Below are positions 1-13,681 of a stretch of DNA of 21,333 nt, in pieces. The translations under genes were made by a program, and so were the position numbers. Source of the DNA: Haplosporangium gracile. Lineage: Eukaryota; Mortierellomycota; Mortierellomycetes; Mortierellales; Mortierellaceae. Every line of letters begins with the position of its first letter. Positions within the stretch are counted from its first letter, which is position 1. Under the pieces are notes generated by a model. The model did not search any database, was not told where the DNA came from, and saw nothing but the letters and a program-made list of their open reading frames with translations. The stretch spans positions 1 to 21,333 of the forward strand of contig JAAAUF010000727.1 of NCBI GenBank assembly GCA_015499985.1. The letters are read 5' to 3'.

Positions 1-580
1 AGGGTTGGGTGGGGTGTGGGTGAAGAGTCGTCTAATATGAGTGTGCATTTCTAAGCGCTCACAGTGGTGTTAGTGACTGCTGTCGCGACTCGAGTTTGTG
101 CTTGGACATGAGGCCTGTAACGTAACACCTGCGATCAAATTCTCTTCGGAGATGCGTGATCACACTATGGTAGACTGAATGATGCCTGGATTTTGTTACG
201 TTCAAAGCCATCCAGGGCGATCAGTACTCTCTTTTGACCTTCTTTGCAGGGCGCGTTGGCAATTGAAGGGTGCAGATGAATAGAGGGTTACTGCCTATGC
301 ATGTATTGGATATCCAAAGTGGGATCTGGTTTGTTGCAAGACAGGGCCAGAGTAGCATCGAAAAAAAATACACGACTCGCCTCTATCTTTCTCTGGTTAT
401 TTTAGACAAAGTGAGCTCAAAGGCGAGGTAGTGCAAAGGAAAGTTAAGGTTGCCATTTTTTTTTCTGTTCTTTTTACTCCGGCAGCTGTTCATGGGTCCA
501 CAAACAAAAAAAAACAATATGCAGCGTGTAAAGGTGCATGAATAGGTGGCGGATCGATAGGCTCTTTTCTAGTGCGCAAA

Positions 581-592
581 CCCCCCCCCCCC
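581..592 (+). repeat. Homopolymer run of 12 C
   Basis: Twelve consecutive C residues lie in non-coding DNA upstream of the PAK gene. Runs of this kind are prone to length errors in sequencing, so the exact length is uncertain. Confidence 0.9.
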
Positions 593-1325
593 AGGTGCAG
601 ACAGACGAATTGACAACGTCAAGGTCAATGGATTCTATCCCTCTTTAGACCGATAGAAACAACTAATGGCTATAGCCAATTGTCATTTCAGGAGCTTGCT
701 AAACGAGGTTTCCTTAGTGTTTTTTTGGGTCTGCTCGAGAACAAAGGATATTACTCATTTCCTGATTCCCCCTTGACCAAGAAGGGACCGCGGACAAAGA
801 GGAGAGGCAAAGGAAGACAAAGTCGGGAGACAGACGGAGGGAGAACGAGAGAGAGAAAGAGAGGGTGTGTTTTCGTTTTTGGTTTGTTCTGTATGTTGTT
901 TGAGCAATTATGTTTCCATGCTCCTTTCTGTCTCCTTACGCTCGAACTAACTTTCTGGCACGCTTAACACACACCGCACGCCACTCCTCACTTTATTCTT
1001 CCTTCACTCTCGCTCTCCACCTTTTTTATTACTTTTTATGTGAGTGTTGTTTAAATCCCACGTTTTTTCCTCGGTTGAGTACAATTTTGGCAAGGTTGTG
1101 TAAATGCGTATTTTTTTTTCATGCAAAAGAAGTCTAGCCTAGGCCAGCTGTTGCAAGTAAATAGACATGGCGCAACAAAGCATATAATGCCATATACAAA
1201 CGATAATCAAGAAACAACAAACAACAACAATAAAAAGAGGTGTGTAAAAGAGACGATGAAGAAAGGGAAAAGGTAATATAAAAAAAGTAAGCGAACAAGT
1301 TGAAAGTGGACTCGCTTTTGGCCGC

Positions 1326-1343
1326 TTTTTTTTTTTTTTTTTT
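1326..1343 (+). repeat. Homopolymer run of 18 T in pyrimidine-rich leader
   Basis: Eighteen consecutive T open a CT-rich stretch of more than 400 bp that runs up to the PAK start codon. It is likely a nucleosome-poor promoter or leader element; the function is inferred from position only. Confidence 0.85.
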
Positions 1344-1763
1344 CTTTTATTTATTTCTCCCTCCTTCCTTCCTCCTCCTTTTTCTTCTTCTTCTCTTTCC
1401 TCCTCCTTCGTCGTCTCTTTCATCATCTCCCCCGTCCCTTCTTCCTTCTTCCTTCCTTCTTGCCCAGCGCAGCCTTTCTTTCATTTTATTTGTTTTATTT
1501 GTTATTCGACCCGTCCTTCTTCTTCCTCTTCCTCGTCATTTCCCTCGTGTACTTTGCTCATCCTCCGTCCCTTTTCCTCCCAAAAAGAGCACTGTGCGTC
1601 TGTCCTTAGCCTTCCCTGACAAAGAAAATCAGGACCGAACAAGCTTCTTCCTCTTCTTACTACTTACCTCGCTCTCTCTCTCTATCTCTCTCTCTTCATT
1701 CGCCTCTTTCCTCCTTCCAACAGCCAGTCGCCTCCATCTTTCTTTCATCCTCTTCTTCGCTCC

Positions 1764-5769
<4,006 letters not shown>

Positions 5770-6054
5770 ATGAAAGAGCTGATCCTTCCATTTCGGAATA
5801 AAACGCGTGTTCAAAATAAAGCGACACTAGACAAAATGCCACGGAAAACAGCCATTCTGTTGGCGAATATGCAAAGTAGGAAATAAATACATAATATTAA
5901 TATCAACGAAGTTGATGGCGTTATAAGAGCGATTGTTGTCGTCTTTGAAGGGAGTAGATTCACTCTGTCTTGAAATGATTTGTTTGTTGGTCCTTGTTTA
6001 ATGCCGAGCGTCTTTTCTCAGCTGTACTACTGGATCAGCTGCTGTTGCTGTAAT
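5770..6054. other. Convergent 3' intergenic gap, PAK and rhodanese genes
   Basis: This 285 bp holds both 3' ends. On the plus strand two AATAAA hexamers follow the PAK stop codon. No clear AATAAA was found on the minus strand for the rhodanese gene, and nothing coding is seen. Confidence 0.6.
5797..5820 (+). promoter_or_regulatory. Poly(A) signals of the PAK gene
   Basis: AATAAA occurs at 5797-5802 and again at 5815-5820, 28 and 46 nt after the stop codon. Their position and pairing fit 3'-end processing signals; cleavage has not been shown. Confidence 0.55.
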
Positions 6055-6715
6055 CTACTTGGAGCTCTTGCCGTCCTTCTCGACCTGAAACCCGTTCTTG
6101 ACCCAACCATCCATTCCTTCGTCCAAGCTCCAAACTTTAGGGCTCTCTTTGCTTTTATCTTCAACCTCACCCTCGGTAACGCCATATCCCAAACGGACCA
6201 AAGATTCTGCCGCAAGAACAGAGCGGAAGCCTCCTGCACAGTAAACAACAACGTCGCGGGGGTCCGACTGCTTGATGAACTTCGAAACATCGCGTTCAAG
6301 GATTCCGCGGGGGAGGACAATTGCGCCGGGGATGGTGCCGGTTGCCTGCACCTCGTGGCGTTCACGGACGTCGATCACATGTGGAGGTTGCTTCTTTTGG
6401 AGAGAGTGGAGGTCCTTTGGGGTTAGATAATGAATGTCCTTGTTGGTTGTTTTGATCTCTTGGACGAGTGCCGGGAACGACTTTTGGTGGAGTGCGGACT
6501 AAAGAATTGAGTAAGGGTGTTTGAAAAAAAAGACTGAGTATTAGTTGTGAAATGATTAAGAGCGTCAGTGACCCCCTGGGCGGAGTGAAACTGATATAAA
6601 GAGATGTATGTGACTGAGCGAGGGCACCTGCAATAGCAAAAGTGCGCTGTGGGATAGCGGCAAAGCTGCGAATAGTGGTCGAGAGACGAGCGAGACGAAG
6701 AGTGTTTGCGAGCAT
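6055..6715 (-). CDS. Rhodanese-like sulfurtransferase, probably mitochondrial
   Basis: This is a single-domain rhodanese, a family that transfers sulfane sulfur via a catalytic cysteine persulfide. The domain exon is 6498-6055 (147 aa to the stop). It carries the DVRE start motif, a GAIVLPRG segment and the active loop YCAGGFRS, with Cys at exon residue 87. An upstream exon from the ATG at 6715 encodes about 29 residues rich in Arg, Ser, Thr and Ala with no acidic residue, typical of a mitochondrial presequence. The junction is unresolved: the best donor (GT at 6627) leaves phase 1, while the strong TTTAG acceptor before 6498 needs phase 0. A one-base error in the sequence, an unusual splice site, or a start elsewhere would explain this. 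The domain call is firm and the N-terminus is not. It resembles yeast Rdl/Aim42-type proteins in size and layout. Confidence 0.8.
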
Positions 6716-6953
6716 GATGTAAGAAGAGCGAAGTAGATGAGAGATGGGTGGGGATGAAATGAAAAGAGAAAAATGTAGTCTTGTGTAGGGTGGGAGTTTG
6801 TCCGTTGGCGTTTGGTTGGTTGGTTGATTGGGCCATCCATAGCGCCCGAAGATATGAACGTCACAGAGACAGAAACAGAAAAAAAAAATGAAAAATCTCG
6901 CTCCCAAGCATCTCCTCACTCCACTTTCTCACACAAACACATTCATAACAATC
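6716..6953. promoter_or_regulatory. Divergent promoter, rhodanese and HNT1 genes
   Basis: Only 238 bp separate the two start codons, so both promoters and 5' UTRs must share this segment. An ATTGG (CCAAT on the minus strand) occurs near 6827, inside a run of TTGG repeats at about 6811-6831. The HNT1 side is rich in A and C just before its ATG. No further motif could be assigned. Confidence 0.5.
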
Positions 6954-8143
6954 ATGGCCTCCAACCCCGCCTGCCTCTTCTGCCGCATCATCAAGCGCGA
7001 GATCCCTTCCAAGGTCTTGTTCGAGACCGAGCACAGGTAAACTATTTTAGAGTCGTACTGACCGCTTTAGCAACTTGTCAAAAAGAAGTACCCGCCGACT
7101 CTTGGGAAGAACAAAAAGAACCCACATACGGTGGTCGAAACGAATTGATTGAGCAAGTTGCGACAGGGCGGGGCGCGATATTATCAAATGCCCTTCCTAG
7201 AGCTCACACGCGCGTAGTTCTCGGGTTCAGGAAACGTCATTCTTCATGGGAGATTCCTTTATTCAGAATTCTCACAGTATCCGAGGCAGTCGGTATCGAT
7301 ATGTGCGGAGCGAGCTCAGCCTTGTATAACTAAACGGATGTACTTTTCTCCTCCTCATTTTCTACTTCTAGCTTGGCTTTCCTTGACATTGAACCTCTCA
7401 GCGAGGGACACACCGTAAGTTATGCCGTTAAGACATGCTGTTTTCATGATTCAGACTTGTAAAGACATATGGCGCAGACAAGAAGTTGCAACAAGTAGAT
7501 AATCAGATGCTAACAGGTTATATACCTTCTCTACTTCACATAGGTTATCGTTCCCAAGCGTAAGAACCAACTTTGATGGGGCATCGATGAGATGAAACTC
7601 GGATTAACAGCGGTTGATACCGTCAACACGAAAAATTGGGCACGCTCTGACTTTCTGCATAAAATCGTCGATTGTTTTGTGTTATTTTTCGCTACTGGCT
7701 CATATAGACCACGCCCAGTTCCTCCACGAGCTCCCTGACGCCGAGATGGCCGACCTTCTTCCAACTGCCAAGAAGGTTGCTTTGGCCATTGGATGCAAGA
7801 ACTACAACGTTTTGCAGAACAACGGACGTCTCGCTCACCAGGTACGTACACCCTCTCCCATAGATTTTGCAAAAAAGTTTCAGGAATTATTTACGAGGAT
7901 CACCGCAGCAACTATTAATACTAACGTCGCTTTCACTTTACTGTAACTTTTTTTTCTTCTTTTCATTTCTTTTCTTTTTTTCTCTTTTTTTCTTTTTTCT
8001 TTACTTTAAAGGCCATTGACCATGTTCACTTCCACGTCATCCCCAAGCCCATCGCCGAAGAGGGATTGGTCATTGATTGGAAGACTCAGGAGACCAACAG
8101 TGACAAGTTGGAGGAGCTCCGCAAGAGAATCCTCAAGCTCTAA
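6954..8143 (+). CDS. HNT1: HIT-family hydrolase, Hint/HNT1 (adenosine 5'-monophosphoramidase)
   Basis: Hint-branch HIT proteins hydrolyse AMP-lysine and other nucleoside phosphoramidates. Exons: 6954-7036, 7372-7414, 7544-7559, 7708-7841, 8012-8143. All are GT-AG and phase-consistent, giving 135 aa, close to the usual 125-158. The N-terminus has a CLFC pair and IIKREIPSK, as in zinc-carrying Hint proteins. The core reads LAFLDIEPLSEGH then VIVPKHH, and the nucleotide-binding end has LQNNGRLAHQ followed by the HVHFHV triad. The triad histidines are 96, 98 and 100, with His98 in the nucleophile position. The C-terminal part, with WKTQET and an ending in KL, is very like yeast Hnt1. The third exon is only 16 nt and carries VIVPK. 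Intron 1 (335 bp) is much longer than the others. Confidence 0.93.
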
Positions 8144-8416
8144 ATCCTCCTTCGTTGCCAACAATAGCCGGGTTTCCTCTCCCGTCTGTTGTAACATTTG
8201 CAGCAGAATACTCTTGACGCCGTGCCACAAAATACACAATACTTACGCAGCATGCAGAAGGCGGCAAATAAAAAAAACCACAAACCACGGCTTCTTTTCG
8301 TTGTTGCTTTTTTTTTTTCGGATAACAAATATGCTTTTCGTCCTTTAGCTATGATACAAGTGTGTGTCGATGCCTTCAATCTCTATAAAAAATATATAAA
8401 TGCCCTCTCAGATCTC
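8144..8416. other. Convergent 3' gap, HNT1 and SAM carrier genes
   Basis: These 273 bp between two stop codons hold the 3' UTRs of both genes. A plus-strand AATAAA lies at 8267-8272, 124 nt after the HNT1 stop. No canonical hexamer is visible on the minus strand for the carrier gene. Confidence 0.6.
8267..8272 (+). promoter_or_regulatory. Poly(A) signal of the HNT1 gene
   Basis: An AATAAA hexamer within an A-rich stretch lies 124 nt downstream of the HNT1 stop codon. Its role is inferred from sequence and position. Confidence 0.45.
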
Positions 8417-10094
8417 TTAATTGTCCCGGCTGACAACAACCTTGACCTTTTCATAAACGCCCAAAAAGATACTTCCACCAATCGAGATCCACATAACACG
8501 GGGCCCAACGCCCGAGAACAAGGCCCTAGGACCCTCCTCAGCAAGGATACGCTTGAATGTCGAGACGATTCCAGAATAATAGGCGTTCGAAGGGGCCCCA
8601 CCTGCGCCGACAGGATTCCGTTGACTGAGCATCAGACGCGTCTTGATGACATCCAGAGGTGTTGTGATAGCGGCGGCGATTCCTCCTGCGACCGATCCGC
8701 AGATGGCTGCCTCCCATGGGTCAACAACTTTTCTGTGAGTCGCGAATGCATATGTCTTCTTCATGTACTCGTATAATGGGAACTGGATGCAGGTAAAGGG
8801 GATCTAAGTAGAGATTGTAGGCAAACAAAGCGGTCATGTTAGTTAACAGCGCCGCTTATTCTCCGCTGTAATAGGCGAATCGTATTTTTTCATGATTTAT
8901 CAATATGGCTTACCTCGCGCGCGACGGTACTGAAGTATCCGCGGTAGAATCCTAAGATACCCTCGTTATGGATGACAGCCTTGAAGGCAGCAGAGGTTGT
9001 CGTGAACTGCTTGGTTTGCATTCTTTGCTTGATCACCTCTGTCGGAACACGAACAAAACAGGCAGCCTATTCAAACAAGGAGGAATTAGGAATGGATTTT
9101 TATGGTTCTGGTAACTGCAAAAAACGTTCAGGTTTATAACGTGGTCCCCTTCATTCTTTATCTGGTTTGCTAAAAGGACGTCCCTTTTTTCAACGGCACG
9201 ATTTTTTTGCTTTGTTTTGGGCGTAACGTTTTCTGCATTCAGAAGGTGGGTGAGGGACAAAAGGCTGACTCAACTGTGCAGCCAACCCAGCCGGCGAACC
9301 CACAATCCTACTTTGCCCGCTAGGGGGAATAAAACCTTCCCTTTCTCACCCACAAAAAAAATCAAAGAGCCCAATTGGTCGCCCCTGATCTGCGCACAAG
9401 GGTACTTCATACAAAAACAGAACGATGAAGGAAGGGAGAGGGGAAAGAAGACGACTTACAATCTCTCCACCAGAGGCAGACATCATATCGACCACGGGGG
9501 CATGTTGGGGATCGGGTAAGACACTGGTCAGTGTCTTCTGGAGCGCTTCATAAGTAACAAAGAACATCGAAGCTAATATTTAAAAAAGAAAAGAATGCAG
9601 GGAATTGATTTTCGATCTTTGGTTAAATTTTGGATTGCTATTCAGAAAAGATACCTCCCTGGCTGTGTGTTCCTGAATTTCGTTGTGTAAGTGTGAGGAT
9701 TTAACAACGACAAAAGGACGTTACCGCCAGGGGCACTTCCGATGACAGCACTGGTCAAGCCAGAGTAGACTCCTCTGAATCCTCCCGATGCTGCGAATCC
9801 TGCCTTAGATTGGAGTCGCGTCTTGAGTGTGTCCAGAGGAAAGAGGGCAGCGTCTACCGCCGTACCAGCCATCGCACCAGCCTTATTAAATTAGTTCAGA
9901 AAAATAAAAGGTGTCAGACACAGTTTTAACATACAGCATAGGTGAAGAAGTAGAAGCTGAGAGATGGTAACAAAACGCTTTTTTTGCGATTACTATTTTT
10001 TGCTTGTGTACTTTACCAGCATGCACTGAAGCAGAGTTGCCTGCTTGGTAGGGACGACAGCCAATGTCGAGGCTGAGGAAGAGAGATCACTCAT
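8417..10094 (-). CDS. PET8: Mitochondrial S-adenosylmethionine carrier (SLC25A26/PET8 family)
   Basis: This inner-membrane carrier brings S-adenosylmethionine into mitochondria for methylation, lipoate and biotin synthesis. Exons on the minus strand: 10094-10017, 9881-9725, 9572-9460, 9066-8914, 8803-8417, giving 295 aa, normal for the family. The three tandem carrier repeats each keep their signature: [20 protein letters not shown] and [10 protein letters not shown]. Yeast Pet8-like segments are clear, including [14 protein letters not shown] at the end of repeat 1, [19 protein letters not shown] leading into repeat 3, and [19 protein letters not shown] near the C-terminus. I skip a 22-nt exon-like block at 9935-9956 because joining 10017 to 9881 keeps the frame and gives a standard first helix (TLLQCMLAGAMAG). 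The weaker alternative is discussed among the findings. The gene diverges from the zinc-transporter homologue across 846 bp. Confidence 0.92.
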
Positions 10095-10940
10095 TTGTGT
10101 TGAATGTGCTGTTGGTGTTTCTTCTTTCGCGTGAATGCTCCTGTTTGTGCTGACTAAAGTTGGATGTAAGCCTGACGATGCCTGTCCTTGGTGAGAGAAT
10201 GAGAGAGTTGAGAGAAAAGATTGGAAGACGAATGAAAAGCAGAGAAAGGCACAACGAACGACAAGAAAAGAAACAAGATCTCTCCTTCTCGCTGATCGGG
10301 TCGACCCTGACTGCAAATTTGTGCAATTATAGATATCAATCAGATAAGTCACGTTATATTATAACTTAACTTCTACAAGTGCACACTCTGGAGTGTGATC
10401 ACAATCTTAAAGTCCTCAAGTGCATTCAGTGATCAATCCTCCAATGGCAGGTCCAGCGGCGCCAGCGTGCGTTTTGTGCCTCTGGCTCACTGGGCACAAC
10501 CCTTTGGAACCCCGGCCAACCATCCTCGCCAAACAACAACCAACAACGACCATTGCTCTGTTTTGTTCCCTGGCGCCGAAGATGAAAAACTAGAGAATGA
10601 AACGTGGATAGCAAGAAGAAAAGTAAAAAAACATCAACTATTTCTTAATATCTCTATGGGCGTGCTGTCTATGTCCCAGCTGCTGAATTAGAGGAAGCAA
10701 GAAGGGAGGACCGCGAAGGTTACAATGTTCCCTGCAGCAGAGAGGAACAAAACGAACGCCCCTTATCCATCCAAAATTAGCCCCTTCCTGTCTTATTCTT
10801 TTCTCATCCTTTTGTCCATCACTCCGTCCCACCGTCCTCAACCCTTTTCATCACGACCGACCAACTGTCTGACTGAACTGACCTGACCTGGAAAGCAACA
10901 GCAAAGTAACAGAACAGGACAACAGCAGGACCTCTTCGCC
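10095..10940. promoter_or_regulatory. Divergent promoter region, SAM carrier and CDF genes
   Basis: No coding sequence is recognised in these 846 bp. The segment next to the carrier gene is pyrimidine-rich on the minus strand, as is the segment next to the CDF gene on the plus strand (about 10780-10870). A short perfect palindrome lies at 10382-10397 and a CCAAT at about 10440. I do not see a match to the Zap1 zinc-response element consensus (ACCTTNAAGGT). Confidence 0.5.
10382..10397. repeat. Palindrome, 7-bp arms with 2-nt centre
   Basis: CACACTC and GAGTGTG flank a central TG in non-coding DNA between two divergent genes. A dyad of this size could bind a dimeric regulator, but no known motif is recognised. 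Confidence 0.5.
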
Positions 10941-13322
10941 ATGGACTCTAACCCCCAACTGCTTCGAAGGACACACTCGCCCTTCGTCGCTGCATCTGCC
11001 GCCGCGGCCTCATCCACCTTGGCTGTTGAAACGCACACCCACGGACACCATCATCACAGCCACGGTCATGGTCATGGTGACCACACTCACACTCTGGCCA
11101 CCTCACCAGGAGCAAGACCTATGGGCATCGAGAACAATCTCCTTCAAATAAAAAAGCCTTTAGTACGCCTTGACTCAGTGCGCCAGGTTCAGGAAAAGGA
11201 TGCAAGAAAAAAAAGATGAGGTTCGAACTGACTAGTCCTTGTCTTTTTACGTCTTGCCCGTTAACTTAGACTGAGGCCCATGCGTCCGGCTTTTCGACAT
11301 CGTCGGCTTCGACCACAGCTACAACAACAACCATGAACGGAAATATACCCTTTGCCTCATCTGCCGCCCATGGTTATAGTCATGGCCTGTTTGATCAGCA
11401 TCACCATGATCACAGCAGCCATGGTCATAGTCACGGTCACGACCACAGCCACAACCACGACCATAGCCACCACGACCATAGCCATACCCACAATCACAGC
11501 CATAATCAGGGACAGACTAATGGATACCCAGGAGGAGGGGCAGAACATAAGCACGATCACCATTTTCAGGCCCAAGGCTTCCAGCAGCAGCAGCACCAGC
11601 ACGACCATTCTGGACATAACCATAGCCACGATCATGGACATGGACAAAGTCATAACCATAACCTTGAACATGCCCACGATCATCATGCTCACGACCACGG
11701 ACATGGCCACCACAAGCATGATCACTACGCCCACGATCATGGACATGGACACGGACATGCCCACGCTCACGGACACGGACACCACGACCATAATCACGGC
11801 CACAACCACGACCACGACCACGACCACGACCACCATCATCACCACCATCATCATCATCCCGTCAGCTTCCGGTCTCAGCTACCTTCATACGGCGAGATCT
11901 TTGGAGGACTCATGCCCAAACAAAAGACCATGTTCACTTGGATTCTGGTCCACTCAACCATTGCCGTCTTCACTTGGCTCTCAGGAATGCGTGTAGGATC
12001 ACTGTGTAAGAATAAGCCTTCAGGAACTCGGTGCATGATCGGACGGGACCAAATAATATGCCAATTGTTGGTCCATTATGTTTTGGATCCCACATATTGA
12101 CATTGCATTGCATTGCATTTCTCTTTGCTATTATTAGCTATCATTGGATTGTCGTATATGCTTTTGTTTGACGCCTTTGGAGTCCTGAACATCTTTGTCT
12201 CCAACGTCATCCATACTGACGTCAAGATGAAGAAGTCGACTGTGAAACATCCTTTCGGGTAAGGATCGGGCTTTTTGACACGTTCACGCCTTTCTCTCAC
12301 ACAAGGAACCAAACACCTTATTAACCACTTGATCATTTGATCGTATTTTGTTTGACAACATGTTAGTGTCCAGCGGTTTGAGATTTTGTTTGGATTGTTC
12401 AACGCCATCTTTTTGCTGTTCATCGGTATGAACATGCTCAAGGAGAGTTTGGAACATTTGATGCTCGAGGATGACCACCATGGAGGCGATCATGGAGCGT
12501 AAGTGCATCCGTTGACGATAATGGGAGAATGCGCGTAGATATGCGAAATCGCACCAAGAGAACGGTGAGCTAACAACTTATTACGATCCTTACCTACACA
12601 CATTTGCTAGTGTTGTGCGTGTACCAATTTTCTGGACTCTGGTGGCACTGGGAGCCACGCTGGTCTCTTCATTAGGATACCAGAACCATAAGCAGTTCTG
12701 TCTTTGTAAGTTTCTGAACCCTCCTTGGCGCGGAATTGTGCCAACGGCGACCGTATTAACTTGGGCGAGCATACTCACTTCTCATCTTCCTTCGTACTGC
12801 AATTCAATAGTGCTTAACGCGAATGCACATGTGTCAACACAAGCAGCATTCGGTCGCTCAGATCCCTCAAAGTTGGTCTCATTGACCAGCAACAAGTTCA
12901 CTTTAACAAGCCTAGCCTGCGTCGCCGGCGTCCTCCTAGTCGCCATGTTCCCAAAGCTCGACGCTCTCGACAAACTAGTTGCAATCGCCCAATCCATCGT
13001 CATGTTCTCTCTTGGAGGACCACTAGCCAAAGTCCTCGGAATGCTGCTCCTCCAGACAACCCCGCCACGTGCTATGGAAACCATCGAGGACACGGTTCGT
13101 CAACTCTCGGCGGTCAACCCTGCGATCTTGAGGATGGAGCGTGCACATGTCTGGACGAATACTTTTGGACAGTTGATTGGGACGGTGGTGGTCAGTGTTG
13201 CTAAGGATGCGGACGAGCAGGGGATTCTGACGAGTATCCATCAGAGTCTGGCGGGGTTCTTGGACCTTGATGCACAATCTGAAGGTACTGGCGAGTTGAC
13301 TGTTCAGCTGGTTCAGAATTAG
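10941..13322 (+). CDS. ZRG17: CDF zinc-transporter homologue with His-rich arm, Zrg17-like
   Basis: This is a cation diffusion facilitator protein, probably of the ER/Golgi and probably a partner subunit. Exons: 10941-about 11186, 11270-12005, 12138-12258, 12367-12498, 12611-12705, 12811-13322, giving about 613 aa. The first donor is uncertain, because in-frame GTs also lie at 11163 and 11178. A His-rich arm covers roughly residues 30-280. Six hydrophobic segments follow: ILVHSTIAVFTWL, the YMLLFDAFGVLNIFV region, FEILFGLFNAIFLLFIG, IFWTLVALGATLVSS, FTLTSLACVAGVLLVAMF and LVAIAQSIVMFSLGG. A CDF-type cytoplasmic tail closes the protein. HPFG before helix 3 is diagnostic of the family. The HxxxD metal site of helix 2 reads DAFGVLNI and that of helix 5 is also absent, as in Zrg17 and ZnT6, which work as heterodimers with Msc2/Cis4 or ZnT5. 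The ATG sits in a good context (GCCATGG). Confidence 0.85.
11369..11857 (+). repeat. Coding histidine-rich repeat of the CDF protein
   Basis: This 489 bp coding tract consists mainly of alternating CAY codons with GAY, GGN, AGY or AAY codons (H-D, H-G, H-S, H-N pairs) and ends in nine consecutive His codons. About 70 histidines are encoded. A Gln-rich break lies near 11580-11600. The simple hexanucleotide rhythm explains long spurious open frames in the other frames and on the opposite strand. Confidence 0.9.
12101..12115 (+). repeat. (CATTG)3 microsatellite in CDF intron 2
   Basis: Three exact copies of a five-base unit lie in the intron 12006-12137, shortly before the acceptor. This looks incidental. 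Confidence 0.7.
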
Positions 13323-13681
13323 AAGTGTGAACATAACGCGGGCAGGAGCCGTGCATGGGATGATGGATAAGGAGATGACAGCTAGATATGATGATCTAAT
13401 ACAGTATATGAAAATAGAATATTTTTTTTGTTCGCTTCTTTTTTTTCTTAAAAATCGATGACTTTTCGTTTTGATTGTTCTAGTATTCCAAAAAATTGTA
13501 TGAAAGGAGTGAAAAAAAAAAAAAAAAAAATACAGAAAGATAAATAATTCCTAGACTACCATCCTCCTCTCACGTCTGCTCTGACAATATTGGTCACTTT
13601 GTTACTTTTGTTGTTGTTATTGCTCTGTTGCTGTTAACGTCGCTCTGCTGTTGATGTCGCTGTCGCTGTAGTTGTCCAGGT
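13323..13681. other. Convergent 3' gap, CDF and RasGAP genes
   Basis: These 359 bp hold the 3' UTRs of both genes. They are AT-rich near the CDF stop, contain 19 consecutive A at 13512-13530, and carry GTTGTT/GCTGTT-like short repeats at about 13600-13675, next to the RasGAP stop. No canonical AATAAA is clear on either strand and nothing coding is recognised. Confidence 0.55.
13512..13530 (+). repeat. Homopolymer run of 19 A
   Basis: Nineteen consecutive A residues lie in the intergenic gap between two convergent stop codons. A poly(A) remnant of a retroposed transcript is possible, but no adjoining gene copy or target-site duplication is evident. Confidence 0.85.

Larger units (their letters stand above)
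1..1763. other. Gene-poor leader upstream of the PAK gene
   Basis: I find no convincing coding region here on either strand. Open frames in this stretch are short, low in complexity and have no recognisable domain or splice structure. It contains a run of twelve C at 581-592, several A and T runs, and from about 1326 to 1762 a strongly pyrimidine-rich plus strand leading directly to the PAK start codon. Such CT-rich leaders are common just upstream of fungal start codons, so 1326-1762 is probably core promoter and 5' UTR. No TATA box or other named element could be assigned with confidence. Confidence 0.5.

Noticed and set aside
1..22. G-rich start resembling telomeric repeat
   Set aside because: The sequence is an irregular GGGT/GGTG mixture with no regular TTAGGG-type unit.
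680..1426. Short open frames on both strands upstream of the PAK gene
   Set aside because: They are low-complexity, basic or Phe/Leu-rich, with no motif and no splice partner. They look like chance frames in CT-rich DNA.
11218..11240. GGTTCGAA resembling a tRNA T-loop
   Set aside because: No pairing T-stem, anticodon arm or acceptor stem can be drawn around it, and it lies in the CDF intron.
11357..11857. 166-codon minus-strand open frame rich in Met and Val
   Set aside because: It is the antisense shadow of the CAY-repeat His tract (CAY read backwards gives RTG). It has no domain or splice logic of its own.
11352..11996. 214-codon plus-strand frame rich in Thr and Ile overlapping the CDF exon
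   Set aside because: This is a frame-shifted reading of the same repeat. The frame beginning at 11333 continues into recognisable CDF transmembrane helices after splicing.
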